Source: Plesiomonas sp051652165 (GTDB lineage Bacteria > Pseudomonadota > Gammaproteobacteria > Enterobacterales > CAMTGL01). From it: a stretch of DNA of 64,000 bases. The DNA lies in contig NZ_JBOFTR010000014.1 in assembly GCF_051652165.1 (NCBI RefSeq), positions 1-64,000 on the forward strand, written 5' to 3'. This document shows, piece by piece, positions 28,155 through 37,452 of this stretch. The notes under the pieces are model-generated. The model made no database searches and was not told where the DNA came from. It saw nothing but the letters and a program-made list of their open reading frames with translations. A program made the position numbers and the translations under genes. Positions within the stretch are counted from its first letter, which is position 1, and each line of letters begins with the position of its first letter.

Positions 28155-28886
28155 ATGCTATGCCGGCCATTATTGCGCTTATTTGCACAGCGATACACCT
28201 TACAAGCTGATACCCGTAGCCCCTGTTTAGTGTGTCAACAACCACTTTACCATCGCCAGCACGGGATTTGCAGTGTCTGTAAAAGCCACTTTCCATTGAT
28301 CTCTTTCCCATGCCGACGATGCGGTATGGGCCGTTTGCACATCAATAGCCGCTGTATACCTTGCCAGAACGCACCTGTACCGTGGGATAGCCTGATTGCG
28401 ATTGCTGATTACAGCGAGCCATTTACCTATTTGTTGGCCAAGTTAAAATACCAACAGCAGTTTTGGCTGGCCGAAGCACTGGCCCGCCAGTTATTGCTGA
28501 CGCTGCTAACTGCACGACGTGAACACCCCGCACCGTGGCCAGATCTGATTTTACCGGTTCCACTGCAACGCCAGCGCCAGTGGTGGCGCGGATTTAACCA
28601 GAGTGAGTATCTTGCCAGAGCCTTGTCACACTGGCTGAAGATCCCGCTCGATCCTGACGCACTGATCCGTTATAAACGTCAACGCGCTCAACATACACTG
28701 CGTGCCAGTGAAAGGCGGCATAATCAACTCAACACCTATGCAGTGACAAAACCACTGCGCGGTTTACGAGTTGCACTGCTTGATGATGTGGTGACCACGG
28801 GTTCAACAGTCAGTGTGATAAGCCATGCGCTGCGCGAGCAAGGCGTGCGCCATATTCAGATTTGGTGTTTGTGTCGTACTCAATAA
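28155..28886 (+). CDS. gntX: ComF/GntX family amidophosphoribosyltransferase-like protein
   Basis: The N-terminus holds paired CxxC motifs (CLVCQQ, CSVCK, CRRCG, CIPCQ) expected for the zinc-binding ComF N-terminal region. The C-terminus has the phosphoribosyltransferase PRPP loop as LLDDVVTTGSTV. The family is tied to DNA uptake in some bacteria, and its biochemical role is unclear. I use the ATG at 28155 with AGGGA seven bases upstream. nfuA follows 98 bp downstream. Confidence 0.9.
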   Translation: MLCRPLLRLFAQRYTLQADTRSPCLVCQQPLYHRQHGICSVCKSHFPLISFPCRRCGMGRLHINSRCIPCQNAPVPWDSLIAIADYSEPFTYLLAKLKYQQQFWLAEALARQLLLTLLTARREHPAPWPDLILPVPLQRQRQWWRGFNQSEYLARALSHWLKIPLDPDALIRYKRQRAQHTLRASERRHNQLNTYAVTKPLRGLRVALLDDVVTTGSTVSVISHALREQGVRHIQIWCLCRTQ

Positions 28887-28984
28887 CGTATTCAATGTAA
28901 ATGCGTGAGCCCTGTACTACTCAGGCCCAATGAAAGGGTGTATGATGTTTAACCAAGTAAATCAGTCAACTATTGAGACGAGCC

Positions 28985-29560
28985 ATGATCCGCATTTCTG
29001 ATGCTGCACAAGCCCACTTCAGTAAGCTTTTGGCACAACAGGCCGAAGGTACTAACATCCGTGTTTTTGTTGTTAACCCTGGTACGCCTAATGCTGAATG
29101 CGGTGTCTCTTATTGCCCTGCCGATGCGGTAGAAGACAAGGATACCGAGCTGAAATTTGCCCATTTTTCTGCTTATGTCGATGTAATGAGTGCGCCTTAT
29201 CTGGAAGACGCAGACATTGATTTTACTACCGATACACTCGGCTCACAGCTCACGCTCAAAGCGCCTAATGCTAAAATGCGGAAAGTGGCTGACGATGCCC
29301 CTTTGACTGAGCGCGTTGAGTATGCGCTGCAATCACAGGTTAACCCACAACTTGCCGCACACGGTGGCCGAGTCTCTCTGATGGAGATCACTGATGATGG
29401 CTATGCTATCGTGCAATTTGGGGGAGGATGTAATGGGTGTTCGATGATCGATGTCACCTTAAAAGAGGGCATTGAAAAGGAGCTGCTGGCTCAATTTCCT
29501 GAACTTAAAGGGGTGAAGGATATTACTGAGCATCAGCGTGGTGATCACTCGTTTTACTAA
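28985..29560 (+). CDS. nfuA: Fe-S biogenesis protein NfuA
   Basis: NfuA carries Fe-S clusters to target proteins under oxidative stress or iron limitation. A degenerate A-type domain at the N-terminus (MIRISDAAQAHF) precedes the Nfu domain with CxxC in GGGCNGCSM. 191 aa, as in E. coli. The frame is open four codons upstream, but the ATG at 28985 matches the family start. Confidence 0.97.
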   Translation: MIRISDAAQAHFSKLLAQQAEGTNIRVFVVNPGTPNAECGVSYCPADAVEDKDTELKFAHFSAYVDVMSAPYLEDADIDFTTDTLGSQLTLKAPNAKMRKVADDAPLTERVEYALQSQVNPQLAAHGGRVSLMEITDDGYAIVQFGGGCNGCSMIDVTLKEGIEKELLAQFPELKGVKDITEHQRGDHSFY

Positions 29561-29709
29561 GCCCTTTATATTAAGCTCTTAATACCCATGCTTATCTATG
29601 CGTGCTGAATATTAGAGCCTAATAATCGCAGTAATAAATAACTGCTATCTTACGGTTAATGCAGTTAATTACGATGCCATAATCTGCAATATGAATACGG
29701 CGATTACTG

Positions 29710-29725
29710 GCGCGCAATTGCGCGC
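29710..29725. repeat. 16-bp perfect palindrome between nfuA and dinF
   Basis: GCGCGCAATTGCGCGC reads the same on both strands and sits in the 276-bp gap between the convergent genes nfuA and dinF. It may act as a bidirectional hairpin terminator; a short T-rich run follows on the plus strand. Confidence 0.5.
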
Positions 29726-30520
29726 TAGTCTATTTTGATAGCTCACATTTGATGGGTAAAAACAGGGTATTTACTCTTCTCTCTTACCCTTATAGTATGA
29801 GCCTATACCAAAAACCGCCAACAAAACTCGTTGAGTTTACCCGTTACACATTAAGCGTGTACGACGGTAATACTCTAACGATACTCCGCGCAGTGCCAAA
29901 AAAATCATTAATGCCAGCCACAATAGATGATTTTGCCCATGCCCCAACGCAAACCCTAGCACCACTGTCAGTGCATAGCCGCATCCGGCCAATACCATGC
30001 TGTTGCGCATCTCACGGCCACGGGTTGCACCGATAAACAGGCCATCGAGCAGATAACACCACACACCAACCAGCGGCAATGCCACCAGCCACGGTAAATA
30101 AATATTGGCCTGCGATTGCAGTGCGGGCAGGTGCGTTAACTGCGCAATAATCTGTTGCCCCCACAGCGCATAAGTCAGTGAAAACAATGCAGCCAAGAGC
30201 AGTGATTGCCGACAAGCTGCATGCCATACGGTGCGCAAGGTTCGCTGATCGCGCGCGCCAATTGCATGACCACTCAATGCTTCAATGGCATAGGCAAACC
30301 CATCAAGTGCAAAGGCAGTAAAGGTGAGAAAATTCAGTAACAGTGCATTAGTGGCCACGGTATCGCCCCCAATACGGGCACCGAGCACAGTAAACGAGGC
30401 AAAGCAGAGCTGTAAAACCAACGAACGCAGAAAAATATCGCGGTTTAATGATAGCAACCGTCTACCGTTTTTTCGCCATGCAGTTCTATCACCCAATAAG
30501 AGTGTTGTGATTTTCTGTGG

Positions 30521-30568
30521 TGCAATGTGTTGATCCGGCACAGTACGCTGATGCGATGCAATGTGTTG
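30521..30568. repeat. 12-bp direct repeat in the dinF linker
   Basis: TGCAATGTGTTG occurs at 30521-30532 and 30557-30568, 36 bp apart. In the frame of the C-terminal half both copies encode Gln-His-Ile-Ala. The spacing is a multiple of three, so recombination between them would not change frame. Confidence 0.8.
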
Positions 30569-30577
30569 GTGTTGTGT

Positions 30578-30597
30578 TATGTGGTATGTGGTATGTG
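30578..30597. repeat. Heptamer tandem repeat inside dinF
   Basis: On the plus strand TATGTGG, TATGTGG and TATGTG follow each other with no gap, giving 20 bp of 7-bp periodicity. The block lies in the dinF linker exactly where both dinF frames are open. Removing one 7-bp unit would shift the N-terminal frame into the C-terminal one with no stop in between. Confidence 0.85.
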
Positions 30598-31367
30598 CTG
30601 CGTATCGTACGCCATACTAACCATAACCCCATCAGCAAAGTCATATATTCAGCACAGACACTGGCAACTGCCACACCGCGAACCTGCCAGTCGGCATATA
30701 ATACCAGCGTCACATCCAACACAATATTGGTAATATTGCCACACACTAACAGCAAAACCGGCGCTTTCATTTTTTGCATGCCCAACAACCAACCCAGTAG
30801 CACTAAATTTGCTAGGGTGGCTGGAATCGCCCAAAAGCGGATCTGCAAATAGAGTTCAGCATACTCACGCAACAGACCAGAAACACCGCTGATCGACAGT
30901 CCTAACTGAATCAGCGGTTGTTGCAGCAATAACAATAAGAAGCTGAGTAACCCACTGAGCAATAGAGGTTGGCCAAGGGCTTGTAACAGTGCTGCTCGAC
31001 TCTCGATTTCGTTATCTTGTGCACCTTTTGCTTGTGCAGTGATCCCCGTGGTGCTCATACGCAAAAAGTTGAGCATCATGGTTAAAAAGGCCAACACCAT
31101 GCCACCCACAGCCACTGCCGACAGATACACTGCGCTGTTTAAGTGGCCGATAACAGCAGTATCAACCAATCCGAGTAATGGAATGGTGATGTTAGAGAAG
31201 ATCATCGGCAGAGCCAGTTGCCACAAGCGGCGGTCCGTTGGCGACCTATAGCGTTGAAGCAGAGTACATGCCCTCATTTGAGAGGATCTCCTTTTTATCG
31301 TTTGCAGGGTGTGAAGATGTTAATTCCTGTATTTATTATGCTGCTATAAGTTTTAACGGCAGCAATA

Positions 31368-31398
31368 AAAAACCCGCTCATGGCATAACATGGCGGGC
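31368..31398 (-). terminator. Hairpin with T tract between lexA and dinF
   Basis: On the minus strand CCCGCCATG pairs with CATGAGCGGG (one bulged A) and is followed by six T. It lies between lexA and dinF and would terminate or attenuate transcription from the SOS promoter into dinF. Confidence 0.75.
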
Positions 31399-31429
31399 TG
31401 ACAGAGCAACAAATACGGACGCTGGCAGA

Positions 31430-32056
31430 TTATATCCAGTTATTATTGCGGATCACACCCACCGCTAACCCTTCAATCGTGAGTGATTGGCTGCACAGAT
31501 CAATCACAATTGGCGCAAACTCTTCATTTTCCGCATGCAGGAATACCTGATTACCACGGCGCTCAAGGCGCTTAACAGTGACATCATCATCCACCCGCGC
31601 AACCACCACTTGCCCGTTCCGTGCTTCATGGGTTTTATGTACAGCCAGTAGATCACCATCAATAATGCCGATATTTTTCATCGACATGCCATTAACCCGT
31701 AGCAAAAAATCAGCACTTGGCTTAAACAAGGTTGGGTCAACCTGATAGTGCCCTTCAACATGCTGCTGCGCTAAAATAGGCTCTCCGGCAGCCACACGGC
31801 CAATCAGCGGTAAACCCTCATTTGCGGCATCTTCTTGCTCCACTTCAGCCAACAGACGAATACCACGTGATGCGCCGGCAACAATTTCAATCGCACCTTT
31901 ACGTGCCAGTGCTTTAAGATGCTCTTCCGCGGCATTTGGCGAGCGAAAACCAAGATCACGGGCAATCTCTGCACGAGTAGGCGGCATGCCAGTGGCCATG
32001 ATGTGATCACGGATTAGAGTGTAAACCTGTTGCTGTCTTTCGGTCAGTGGCTTCAT
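31430..32056 (-). CDS. lexA: SOS repressor LexA
   Basis: LexA represses DNA-damage genes and self-cleaves when bound to RecA filaments. The N-terminal winged helix begins MKPLTERQQQVYTLI; the cleavage site Ala-Gly lies in RVAAGEP, the catalytic Ser in RVNGMSMKN and the catalytic Lys in TVKRLERRG. 208 aa, near the 202 of E. coli. Two SOS boxes lie just upstream. Gene order dgkA-lexA-dinF matches E. coli. Confidence 0.98.
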   Translation of the reverse strand: MKPLTERQQQVYTLIRDHIMATGMPPTRAEIARDLGFRSPNAAEEHLKALARKGAIEIVAGASRGIRLLAEVEQEDAANEGLPLIGRVAAGEPILAQQHVEGHYQVDPTLFKPSADFLLRVNGMSMKNIGIIDGDLLAVHKTHEARNGQVVVARVDDDVTVKRLERRGNQVFLHAENEEFAPIVIDLCSQSLTIEGLAVGVIRNNNWI

Positions 32057-32065
32057 CGTCTTATC

Positions 32066-32081
32066 CTGTTTTTTTATACAG
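32066..32081. promoter_or_regulatory. LexA box, proximal to lexA
   Basis: CTG-N10-CAG: the minus strand reads CTGTATAAAAAAACAG, ten bases upstream of the lexA start codon. Confidence 0.85.
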
Positions 32082-32086
32082 CTATA

Positions 32087-32102
32087 CTGGCAGTATATAC
32101 AG
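32087..32102. promoter_or_regulatory. LexA box, distal to lexA
   Basis: CTG-N10-CAG: the minus strand reads CTGTATATACTGCCAG. It is 21 bp (two helical turns) from the proximal box, the same tandem arrangement known for E. coli lexA autoregulation. Confidence 0.9.
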
Positions 32103-32131
32103 GAGTGCGGGTGTTGAACACCCCGTAATCA

Positions 32132-32488
32132 CTATGGCCACAGAATAATTCCCCAGACCAGTGGTACAAGCGCCAACGCGACAAAAACAGCCGCAGACCC
32201 CATATCTTTTGCTCGACCAGCTAACTCATGGTATTCACTGCCAATACGATCAACCACAGCCTCTACTGAGCTGTTTAGCAACTCGGCGATCAAGACTAAT
32301 CCAATCACCATAATCATCAATACACGCTCTACTGCTGTCACATCAAAATAGAATGCTAATGGCAGCATCACTAAAGCTAATACTATCTCTTGGCGGAAGG
32401 CAGCTTCATGCCGGAATGCGTGCTGAAAGCCTTGCCATGAGTAAATTGCGGCTTTATAGACGCGGGTAAATCCGGTGTTCTTTTGCAT
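32132..32488 (-). CDS. dgkA: Diacylglycerol kinase
   Basis: DgkA is a small trimeric inner-membrane kinase that recycles diacylglycerol to phosphatidic acid. The family signature EAVVDRIGSEYHELAGRAKDMGSA is present in two parts around residue 75, and three hydrophobic helices are visible. 118 aa. The gene is divergent from plsB, as in E. coli. Confidence 0.96.
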   Translation of the reverse strand: MQKNTGFTRVYKAAIYSWQGFQHAFRHEAAFRQEIVLALVMLPLAFYFDVTAVERVLMIMVIGLVLIAELLNSSVEAVVDRIGSEYHELAGRAKDMGSAAVFVALALVPLVWGIILWP

Positions 32489-32623
32489 GTTACTTCCTCA
32501 TTATTTGCATTATCTATTGAAGCTGTTCGACCAAACGTAACGGTGACGCTCTAGGTGAATCTGATCTTACCAGTTATTTCTGCTATTCTTGCTCGGTTTT
32601 GTTGGATGTTGAGGCCCCACCCC

Positions 32624-35065
32624 ATGCTTGGTTGGAAGCGTATTTATCACAAATTTTTAGATCTGCCGCTGGCACTGCTCGTTCGTAGTAAGTTGATCCC
32701 CGCAGATCCGATTCATGAATTAAACATTGATCCTACACGCCCGATTTTATATGTGCTGCCTTATCAGTCAGAGACGGATCTTTTAACATTGCGCCGCTAC
32801 TGTTTAGCGCAACAGTTGCCTGACCCATTGGCAACACTCACTATTCATGGCCGGCAACTGCCTAGCTATGTCTTTATTGATGAGCGCCCAACGGTCTTTA
32901 AAGATCGCGTGCCAAAGCCTGAGTCTATCACCCTTTTCCATGACTATCTGGATCTGCACCGTGAAGATCCGACGCTTGATGTGCAGATGCTTCCTGTTAC
33001 CGTATTGTGGGGGCGCGCACCAGGCCACGAAGGGCAGTTAGTTTTACCTAAATTGCGCCTGCTCAACGGTATTCAAAAGTTCATTGCCGTATTATGGTTG
33101 GGCCGTGATAGTTTCGTGCGCTTTTCACATCGTGTTTCCCTTCGCTATATGGCAGATCAACACGGTACAGATCAAATTATTGCGCAAAAATTGGCACGTG
33201 TTGCACGAATGCACTTTTCACGCCAACGTTTAGCTGCTGCAGGGCCACGCCTGCCTGATCGTAAGGCGCTGTTTAACCGATTATTACACTCAAAAGCAAT
33301 TGAAAAAGCCGTGGCAGATGAAGTGGCTGCCACTGGTATTTCACCTGAAAAAGCGCGCCAAAAAGCCATTGGTATGATGGAGGAAATTGCAGCACATTTC
33401 TCGTATGAGTTAGTGCGCATTGGCGATCGCTTTTTAGGTTGGCTGTGGAATCGCCTGTATCAGGGGATTAATGTTGGTCATGCTGAACGCGTGCGCCAAC
33501 TGGCTCAAGATGGCCACGAAATTGTGTATGTGCCCTGCCACCGTAGCCATATGGACTATCTGCTACTTTCGTACGTGCTCTACCATCAGGGATTAGTGCC
33601 ACCGCATATTGCCGCAGGAATTAATTTAAACTTCTTCCCAGCAGGCCCGATTTTTCGTCGGGGGGGTGCATTTTTTATTCGCCGCAGTTTTAAAGGCGAT
33701 AAGCTGTACTCAACCGTATTTCGTGAATATATGGCAGAGCTGTTTACCCGCGGTTATTCGGTTGAGTATTTTATCGAAGGTGGGCGCTCACGTACTGGCC
33801 GTTTGCTTGATCCCAAAACCGGGACATTAAGTATGACTCTACAAGCTACACTGCGCGGATTACAACGCCCAATCTCTATTGTGCCTGTTTATATCGGTTA
33901 TGAACATGTGATGGAAGTGGGCACATATGCCAATGAGTTGCGTGGCGCAGCCAAGCAAAAAGAGAGTGCTTGGCAAATTTTGCGTACCGTACGCAAGCTG
34001 CGTAATTTAGGTCAAGGGTATGTGAATTTTGGTGAGCCTATTCCGCTTGTACCCTATTTAAACCAACATGTTCCTGATTGGCGCGATGCAATAGACCCCA
34101 TTGAGCCACAGCGCCCACAATGGTTATCGCCTACTGTCAACGGTATTGCGCAGCAGATTATGGTACATATCAACAATGCTGCTGCAGCTAATGCGTTAAA
34201 TCTTACGGCAACGGCTCTGCTCGCCTCTCGCCAACGGGCACTGACGCGCGATCAGTTGCTTGAGCAGCTTGAGTGTTACCAGCAATTACTGCAAAACGTG
34301 CCCTATTCCGCTGACAGCACTGTGCCAACTGACTCTGCCGCAACGTTACTTGAACATGTGATGACGCTTGATAAGCTGCAAATTGAGAAAGATAGCTTAG
34401 GCGACATTATATTATTAGATCGCAAACAAGCGGTGTTGATGACCTATTACCGCAATAATATTCAACATATGTTGGCGCTGCCTTCACTGATTGCCAGTGT
34501 GGTTGTTTGTCAGCAGACAATTAGCCTAACACAGCTGCATACAACGCTTGCGGGCCTCTATCCGTTGATGCAAACCGAGCTGTTTATGCGCTATACGCCT
34601 GAAATGTTAGCGGATGTCGTTGATCAGCTTGTTGCTGAACTGGCGCGTCAGGGGTTAATTGTGCAGCAAGATAATTTGCTATCGCTCAATAATGATCGTA
34701 TTCGCCCTCTGCAATTGTTAGCCGCCGGCGTGCGTGAAACACTGCAACGCTACGCTATCACTTTAACGCTGCTCAATACTGATACACCGATTAGCCGTGC
34801 CGAGTTGGAAAAAGAGAGCCAGATTATTGCGCAGCGTTTATCTGTATTACATGGCATTAATGCGCCAGAGTTTTTTGATAAGGCCGTGTTTGCCTCGTTA
34901 GTCAGTACACTGCAACATATTGGGTGTATTGATGAAAACGATAATGCCGTAACGGAAAAAGTGGTACAACTCAACGCGTTGTTAAGCCCGCAGTTATCAC
35001 CTGAAATTCGTTTAACAATTTACAGTGCACTGCCTGTTCACCACGCTTCACCATTAGCAGAGTAA
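32624..35065 (+). CDS. plsB: Glycerol-3-phosphate 1-O-acyltransferase
   Basis: PlsB acylates glycerol 3-phosphate, the first step of phospholipid synthesis, at the inner membrane. The acyltransferase motif I HX4D is HRSHMD in VPCHRSHMDYLLLSYV; further blocks are GAFFIRRSFKG and FIEGGRSRTGRL. I use the ATG at 32624 (MLGWKRIYHKF), which aligns with the family start and has GAGG nine bases upstream; the frame is open 23 codons further. Length 813 aa, close to E. coli 807. Confidence 0.97.
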   Translation: MLGWKRIYHKFLDLPLALLVRSKLIPADPIHELNIDPTRPILYVLPYQSETDLLTLRRYCLAQQLPDPLATLTIHGRQLPSYVFIDERPTVFKDRVPKPESITLFHDYLDLHREDPTLDVQMLPVTVLWGRAPGHEGQLVLPKLRLLNGIQKFIAVLWLGRDSFVRFSHRVSLRYMADQHGTDQIIAQKLARVARMHFSRQRLAAAGPRLPDRKALFNRLLHSKAIEKAVADEVAATGISPEKARQKAIGMMEEIAAHFSYELVRIGDRFLGWLWNRLYQGINVGHAERVRQLAQDGHEIVYVPCHRSHMDYLLLSYVLYHQGLVPPHIAAGINLNFFPAGPIFRRGGAFFIRRSFKGDKLYSTVFREYMAELFTRGYSVEYFIEGGRSRTGRLLDPKTGTLSMTLQATLRGLQRPISIVPVYIGYEHVMEVGTYANELRGAAKQKESAWQILRTVRKLRNLGQGYVNFGEPIPLVPYLNQHVPDWRDAIDPIEPQRPQWLSPTVNGIAQQIMVHINNAAAANALNLTATALLASRQRALTRDQLLEQLECYQQLLQNVPYSADSTVPTDSAATLLEHVMTLDKLQIEKDSLGDIILLDRKQAVLMTYYRNNIQHMLALPSLIASVVVCQQTISLTQLHTTLAGLYPLMQTELFMRYTPEMLADVVDQLVAELARQGLIVQQDNLLSLNNDRIRPLQLLAAGVRETLQRYAITLTLLNTDTPISRAELEKESQIIAQRLSVLHGINAPEFFDKAVFASLVSTLQHIGCIDENDNAVTEKVVQLNALLSPQLSPEIRLTIYSALPVHHASPLAE

Positions 35066-35090
35066 TCAGACACGAGTGCTACCGATGCTA

Positions 35091-35120
35091 TGCCCTGATA
35101 ATATATCAGGGCATTTTTTT
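35091..35120 (+). terminator. Terminator after plsB
   Basis: GCCCTGATA pairs with TATCAGGGC over a 3-base loop, followed by ATTTTTTT. It separates plsB from the convergent ubiA. Confidence 0.9.
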
Positions 35121-35159
35121 CGGCCGATACGCAGATAACAAGGCTTTTCATGCCCTTTC

Positions 35160-36020
35160 TCAATGCAGTAAATAACTTGCAGCAATGCCAACAAACAGCA
35201 CCATCCCCACATAGTTATTATTCAAAAAGGCTTGAAAATAGGCGCGACGATCACGCGCTTTTAACAGTTGTTGCTGATAAATAAATAATCCAGCACTCAG
35301 TAAAATGGCACTGTAATAGAGCATACCCAGTTGACTGACCATACCCACTAACACCAGCAATACGAGCGTGGCAAGTTGCAACAGGCCAATAATCAACGTA
35401 TCAAAACGGCCAAATAAAATGGCTGTAGATTTCACGCCAATCAGCAGATCATCATCACGGTCAACCATTGCGTATTGAGTATCATAAGCCACAGTCCAGC
35501 AGATATTGGCCAATAGCAACAGCCAACAGCTCGGAGGTAGCACATTGATTTGAGCCGCAAATGCCATCGGAATTGACCAGCCAAACGCAACCCCTAACAC
35601 TACTTGTGGCAGATGGGTAAACCGTTTCATAAACGGGTAGATAAAGGCCAGTACCAGTGCTGCCATTGATAATAAAATGGTCAGTGTATTGAGTGTTAAT
35701 ACCAGCAACAGTGCAACAAAAATCAGCCCGACAAACAGCCAGCGGGCCTCTTTAGGTTTAATCAGGCCACTCGGCAGTGGGCGCGTAGCAGTACGTTTTA
35801 CATGCCCATCTACCTTACGATCAGCGTAATCGTTGATCACACACCCCGCAGCACGCATGACTATCACCCCAAAGACAAAAACCAGCAAAATCGGTAGTGT
35901 GGGTTGTCCGTCGGCTGCTAACCATAACGCCCACAAGGTGGGCCAGAGTAATAACAGCGTACCAATTGGGCGATCCATTCGCATTAGACACCAGTACGCG
36001 CTCAACTTCTCCCTAAACAT
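35160..36020 (-). CDS. ubiA: 4-hydroxybenzoate octaprenyltransferase
   Basis: UbiA attaches the polyprenyl chain to 4-hydroxybenzoate in ubiquinone synthesis. The two Asp-rich motifs are NDYADRKVD (about residue 67) and DTQYAMVDRDDD. Eight to nine hydrophobic helices are present in 286 aa. It lies 15 bp downstream of ubiC and is co-transcribed. Confidence 0.97.
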   Translation of the reverse strand: MFREKLSAYWCLMRMDRPIGTLLLLWPTLWALWLAADGQPTLPILLVFVFGVIVMRAAGCVINDYADRKVDGHVKRTATRPLPSGLIKPKEARWLFVGLIFVALLLVLTLNTLTILLSMAALVLAFIYPFMKRFTHLPQVVLGVAFGWSIPMAFAAQINVLPPSCWLLLLANICWTVAYDTQYAMVDRDDDLLIGVKSTAILFGRFDTLIIGLLQLATLVLLVLVGMVSQLGMLYYSAILLSAGLFIYQQQLLKARDRRAYFQAFLNNNYVGMVLFVGIAASYLLH

Positions 36021-36035
36021 GAGCCAAACTCCCCA

Positions 36036-36662
36036 TTAATATACAGGTGAAAAAGGTAAAAAAACTTCAGTGACCCGCAGTGATTGTGTGGCCGTCACTA
36101 ATCTTGAGCGACGAGCCAACAGTGGTTTATCGCCAGATAAACACAGTGTGTGTGCCAATGGCAGTGGCAGTGTCATGGCCGCAATCTCTACATCTTGGCG
36201 CTGCAAATGAGGATCGGCAAACAGTGTTTGACCAATCGGTTCAGTGCCAATCTCCGGCAAGTGTTGCCACTGCTGCTGCAGCATCTGCTGAGGGATCAAG
36301 GTGCGGGCAAAAATCCACGGTACATCATCACAACAGAGCAGTACATCGCGTAGCCAGAGCGTTGCTGCATCATCGACCAGCAGGGCTGGCTCATCTTGCC
36401 TGAATTGAGGAGATGAGAACGATGCTGGCAGTAAAGAAAACCACTCACAGGCCGCTAACTGACTGTGGCTAACGAACCCTTCATGGCCAATAACAACGCG
36501 CAGCGTACGGCAAGAAGCACGCAGGCGTTTGGTCATTGAGCCGAGATCACAGAGCCATTCTGTCTGTAATGCGGTGAGATTATAGGCCGATGCAGGCTGC
36601 CACTGCGCCTCTAACGGCTGGATATTCGGCCATAAAGCAACGTCGGTTTCACACAAACTCAT
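36036..36662 (-). CDS. ubiC: Chorismate pyruvate-lyase
   Basis: UbiC converts chorismate to 4-hydroxybenzoate plus pyruvate. Recognisable blocks are LGSMTKRLRA, LLCCDDVPWIFARTLIP and the C-terminal RRSRLVTATQSLRVTEVFLP, which holds the conserved catalytic Glu. At 208 aa it is about 40 residues longer than the E. coli enzyme, mostly at the N-terminus. Confidence 0.93.
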   Translation of the reverse strand: MSLCETDVALWPNIQPLEAQWQPASAYNLTALQTEWLCDLGSMTKRLRASCRTLRVVIGHEGFVSHSQLAACEWFSLLPASFSSPQFRQDEPALLVDDAATLWLRDVLLCCDDVPWIFARTLIPQQMLQQQWQHLPEIGTEPIGQTLFADPHLQRQDVEIAAMTLPLPLAHTLCLSGDKPLLARRSRLVTATQSLRVTEVFLPFSPVY

Positions 36663-36844
36663 GATGATTTCGTCGGTAGTATTGCCGTATTGCGGGCAGT
36701 AATAAGCAATCGTCTGATGATCAGTCAGCCCGTTTCGATGCCGCTTGCTGTAGATCGATATCGTTAAACTGCCCGTTAATTTTGTTCATTCTATCAGTTA
36801 ACAGGCTCATTTCCGTTAACTGATTTATTCAAACAGGTCACGTT

Positions 36845-37276
36845 ATGCTTAAATCTTTTCGCTCTGTTGCAGCAGTGCTGTGTATTTTCCTGCCACTGTC
36901 TACGGTTTTTGCACAGAGTAGCAATGCCAGAATTGGCCTTCAAGCGATGGTATCCCCTTATCAATATTTACTGTTAGGGGATGATATTGTAACCAATTAC
37001 CAGACTACAGGTCGTCAGTTAGGTTTTTTACGGGTCAGTGTGAGCTTGATGGTGGCAAATACACCACTCAAAGATCAAATCCTGCAACAAACCCCACAAT
37101 TAAGAGATGCATTGATCTGGATTTTAAGCGCACAAAATGAGCAACAAGTTCGCTCACCACAGCAGCGTGAAGTGCTGCGTCAGCAGTGTTTAGAGGCTGT
37201 TAATACCGTGCTGCAAAAAGAGCTAGGGCAAAAACCAGTGATTGATGTGCTGTTTACAACATATATGTATCAGTAA
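36845..37276 (+). CDS. FliL-like secreted or membrane protein
   Basis: The 143-aa product has a signal-like N-terminus (MLKSFRSVAAVLCIFLPLS, cleavage likely after VFA-Q). The rest resembles the C-terminal domain of the flagellar basal-body protein FliL: YYLLL-like PYQYLLLGDDIVTNYQ, RQLGFLRVSVSLMV and LRQQCLEAVNTVLQ. No flagellar gene is nearby; a FliL-like gene next to ubiC also occurs in Vibrio as far as I recall. It is divergent from ubiC. Confidence 0.75.
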   Translation: MLKSFRSVAAVLCIFLPLSTVFAQSSNARIGLQAMVSPYQYLLLGDDIVTNYQTTGRQLGFLRVSVSLMVANTPLKDQILQQTPQLRDALIWILSAQNEQQVRSPQQREVLRQQCLEAVNTVLQKELGQKPVIDVLFTTYMYQ

Positions 37277-37452
37277 AACGTAAAAGGCTTACTTAACGTG
37301 TATGCGTTGTATGTACCCGCCCTATTTCTACCGTTAGTCAGCAAAATAGGGAGAGTAATTAACCTACTCTTATTAGGTTATCATCGGTAATCTCTCATCA
37401 GAGAGTGTACCCTTTGGCAGATAGTGTATCCCCACCTGCATTGGGTGAGGGT

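Larger units (their letters stand above)
29837..31277 (-). pseudogene. dinF: MATE-family efflux protein DinF, split by a frameshift
   Basis: Two overlapping minus-strand frames together cover DinF, a 12-helix MATE drug/Na+ antiporter. The N-terminal frame (31277 to 30489) starts near MRACTLLQRYRS and contains LPMIFSNITIPLLGLVDTA and helices 1-6. The C-terminal frame (30541 to 29837) contains RRLLSLNRDIFLRSLVLQL, GVWCYLLDGLFIGATRG and helices 7-12. Both match E. coli DinF along their length and together exceed its 441-459 aa only by the linker. The shift falls in the cytoplasmic linker between helices 6 and 7, between about 30489 and 30620, where both frames are open. It follows lexA in the SOS operon order of E. 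coli. Whether this is a dead gene, a sequencing error or a switchable locus is not decided by the sequence. Confidence 0.88.

Noticed and set aside
30521..30568. The 12-bp direct repeat in dinF as the cause of the frameshift
   Set aside because: The copies are 36 bp apart, a multiple of three, so recombination between them cannot change frame. The heptamer repeat can.
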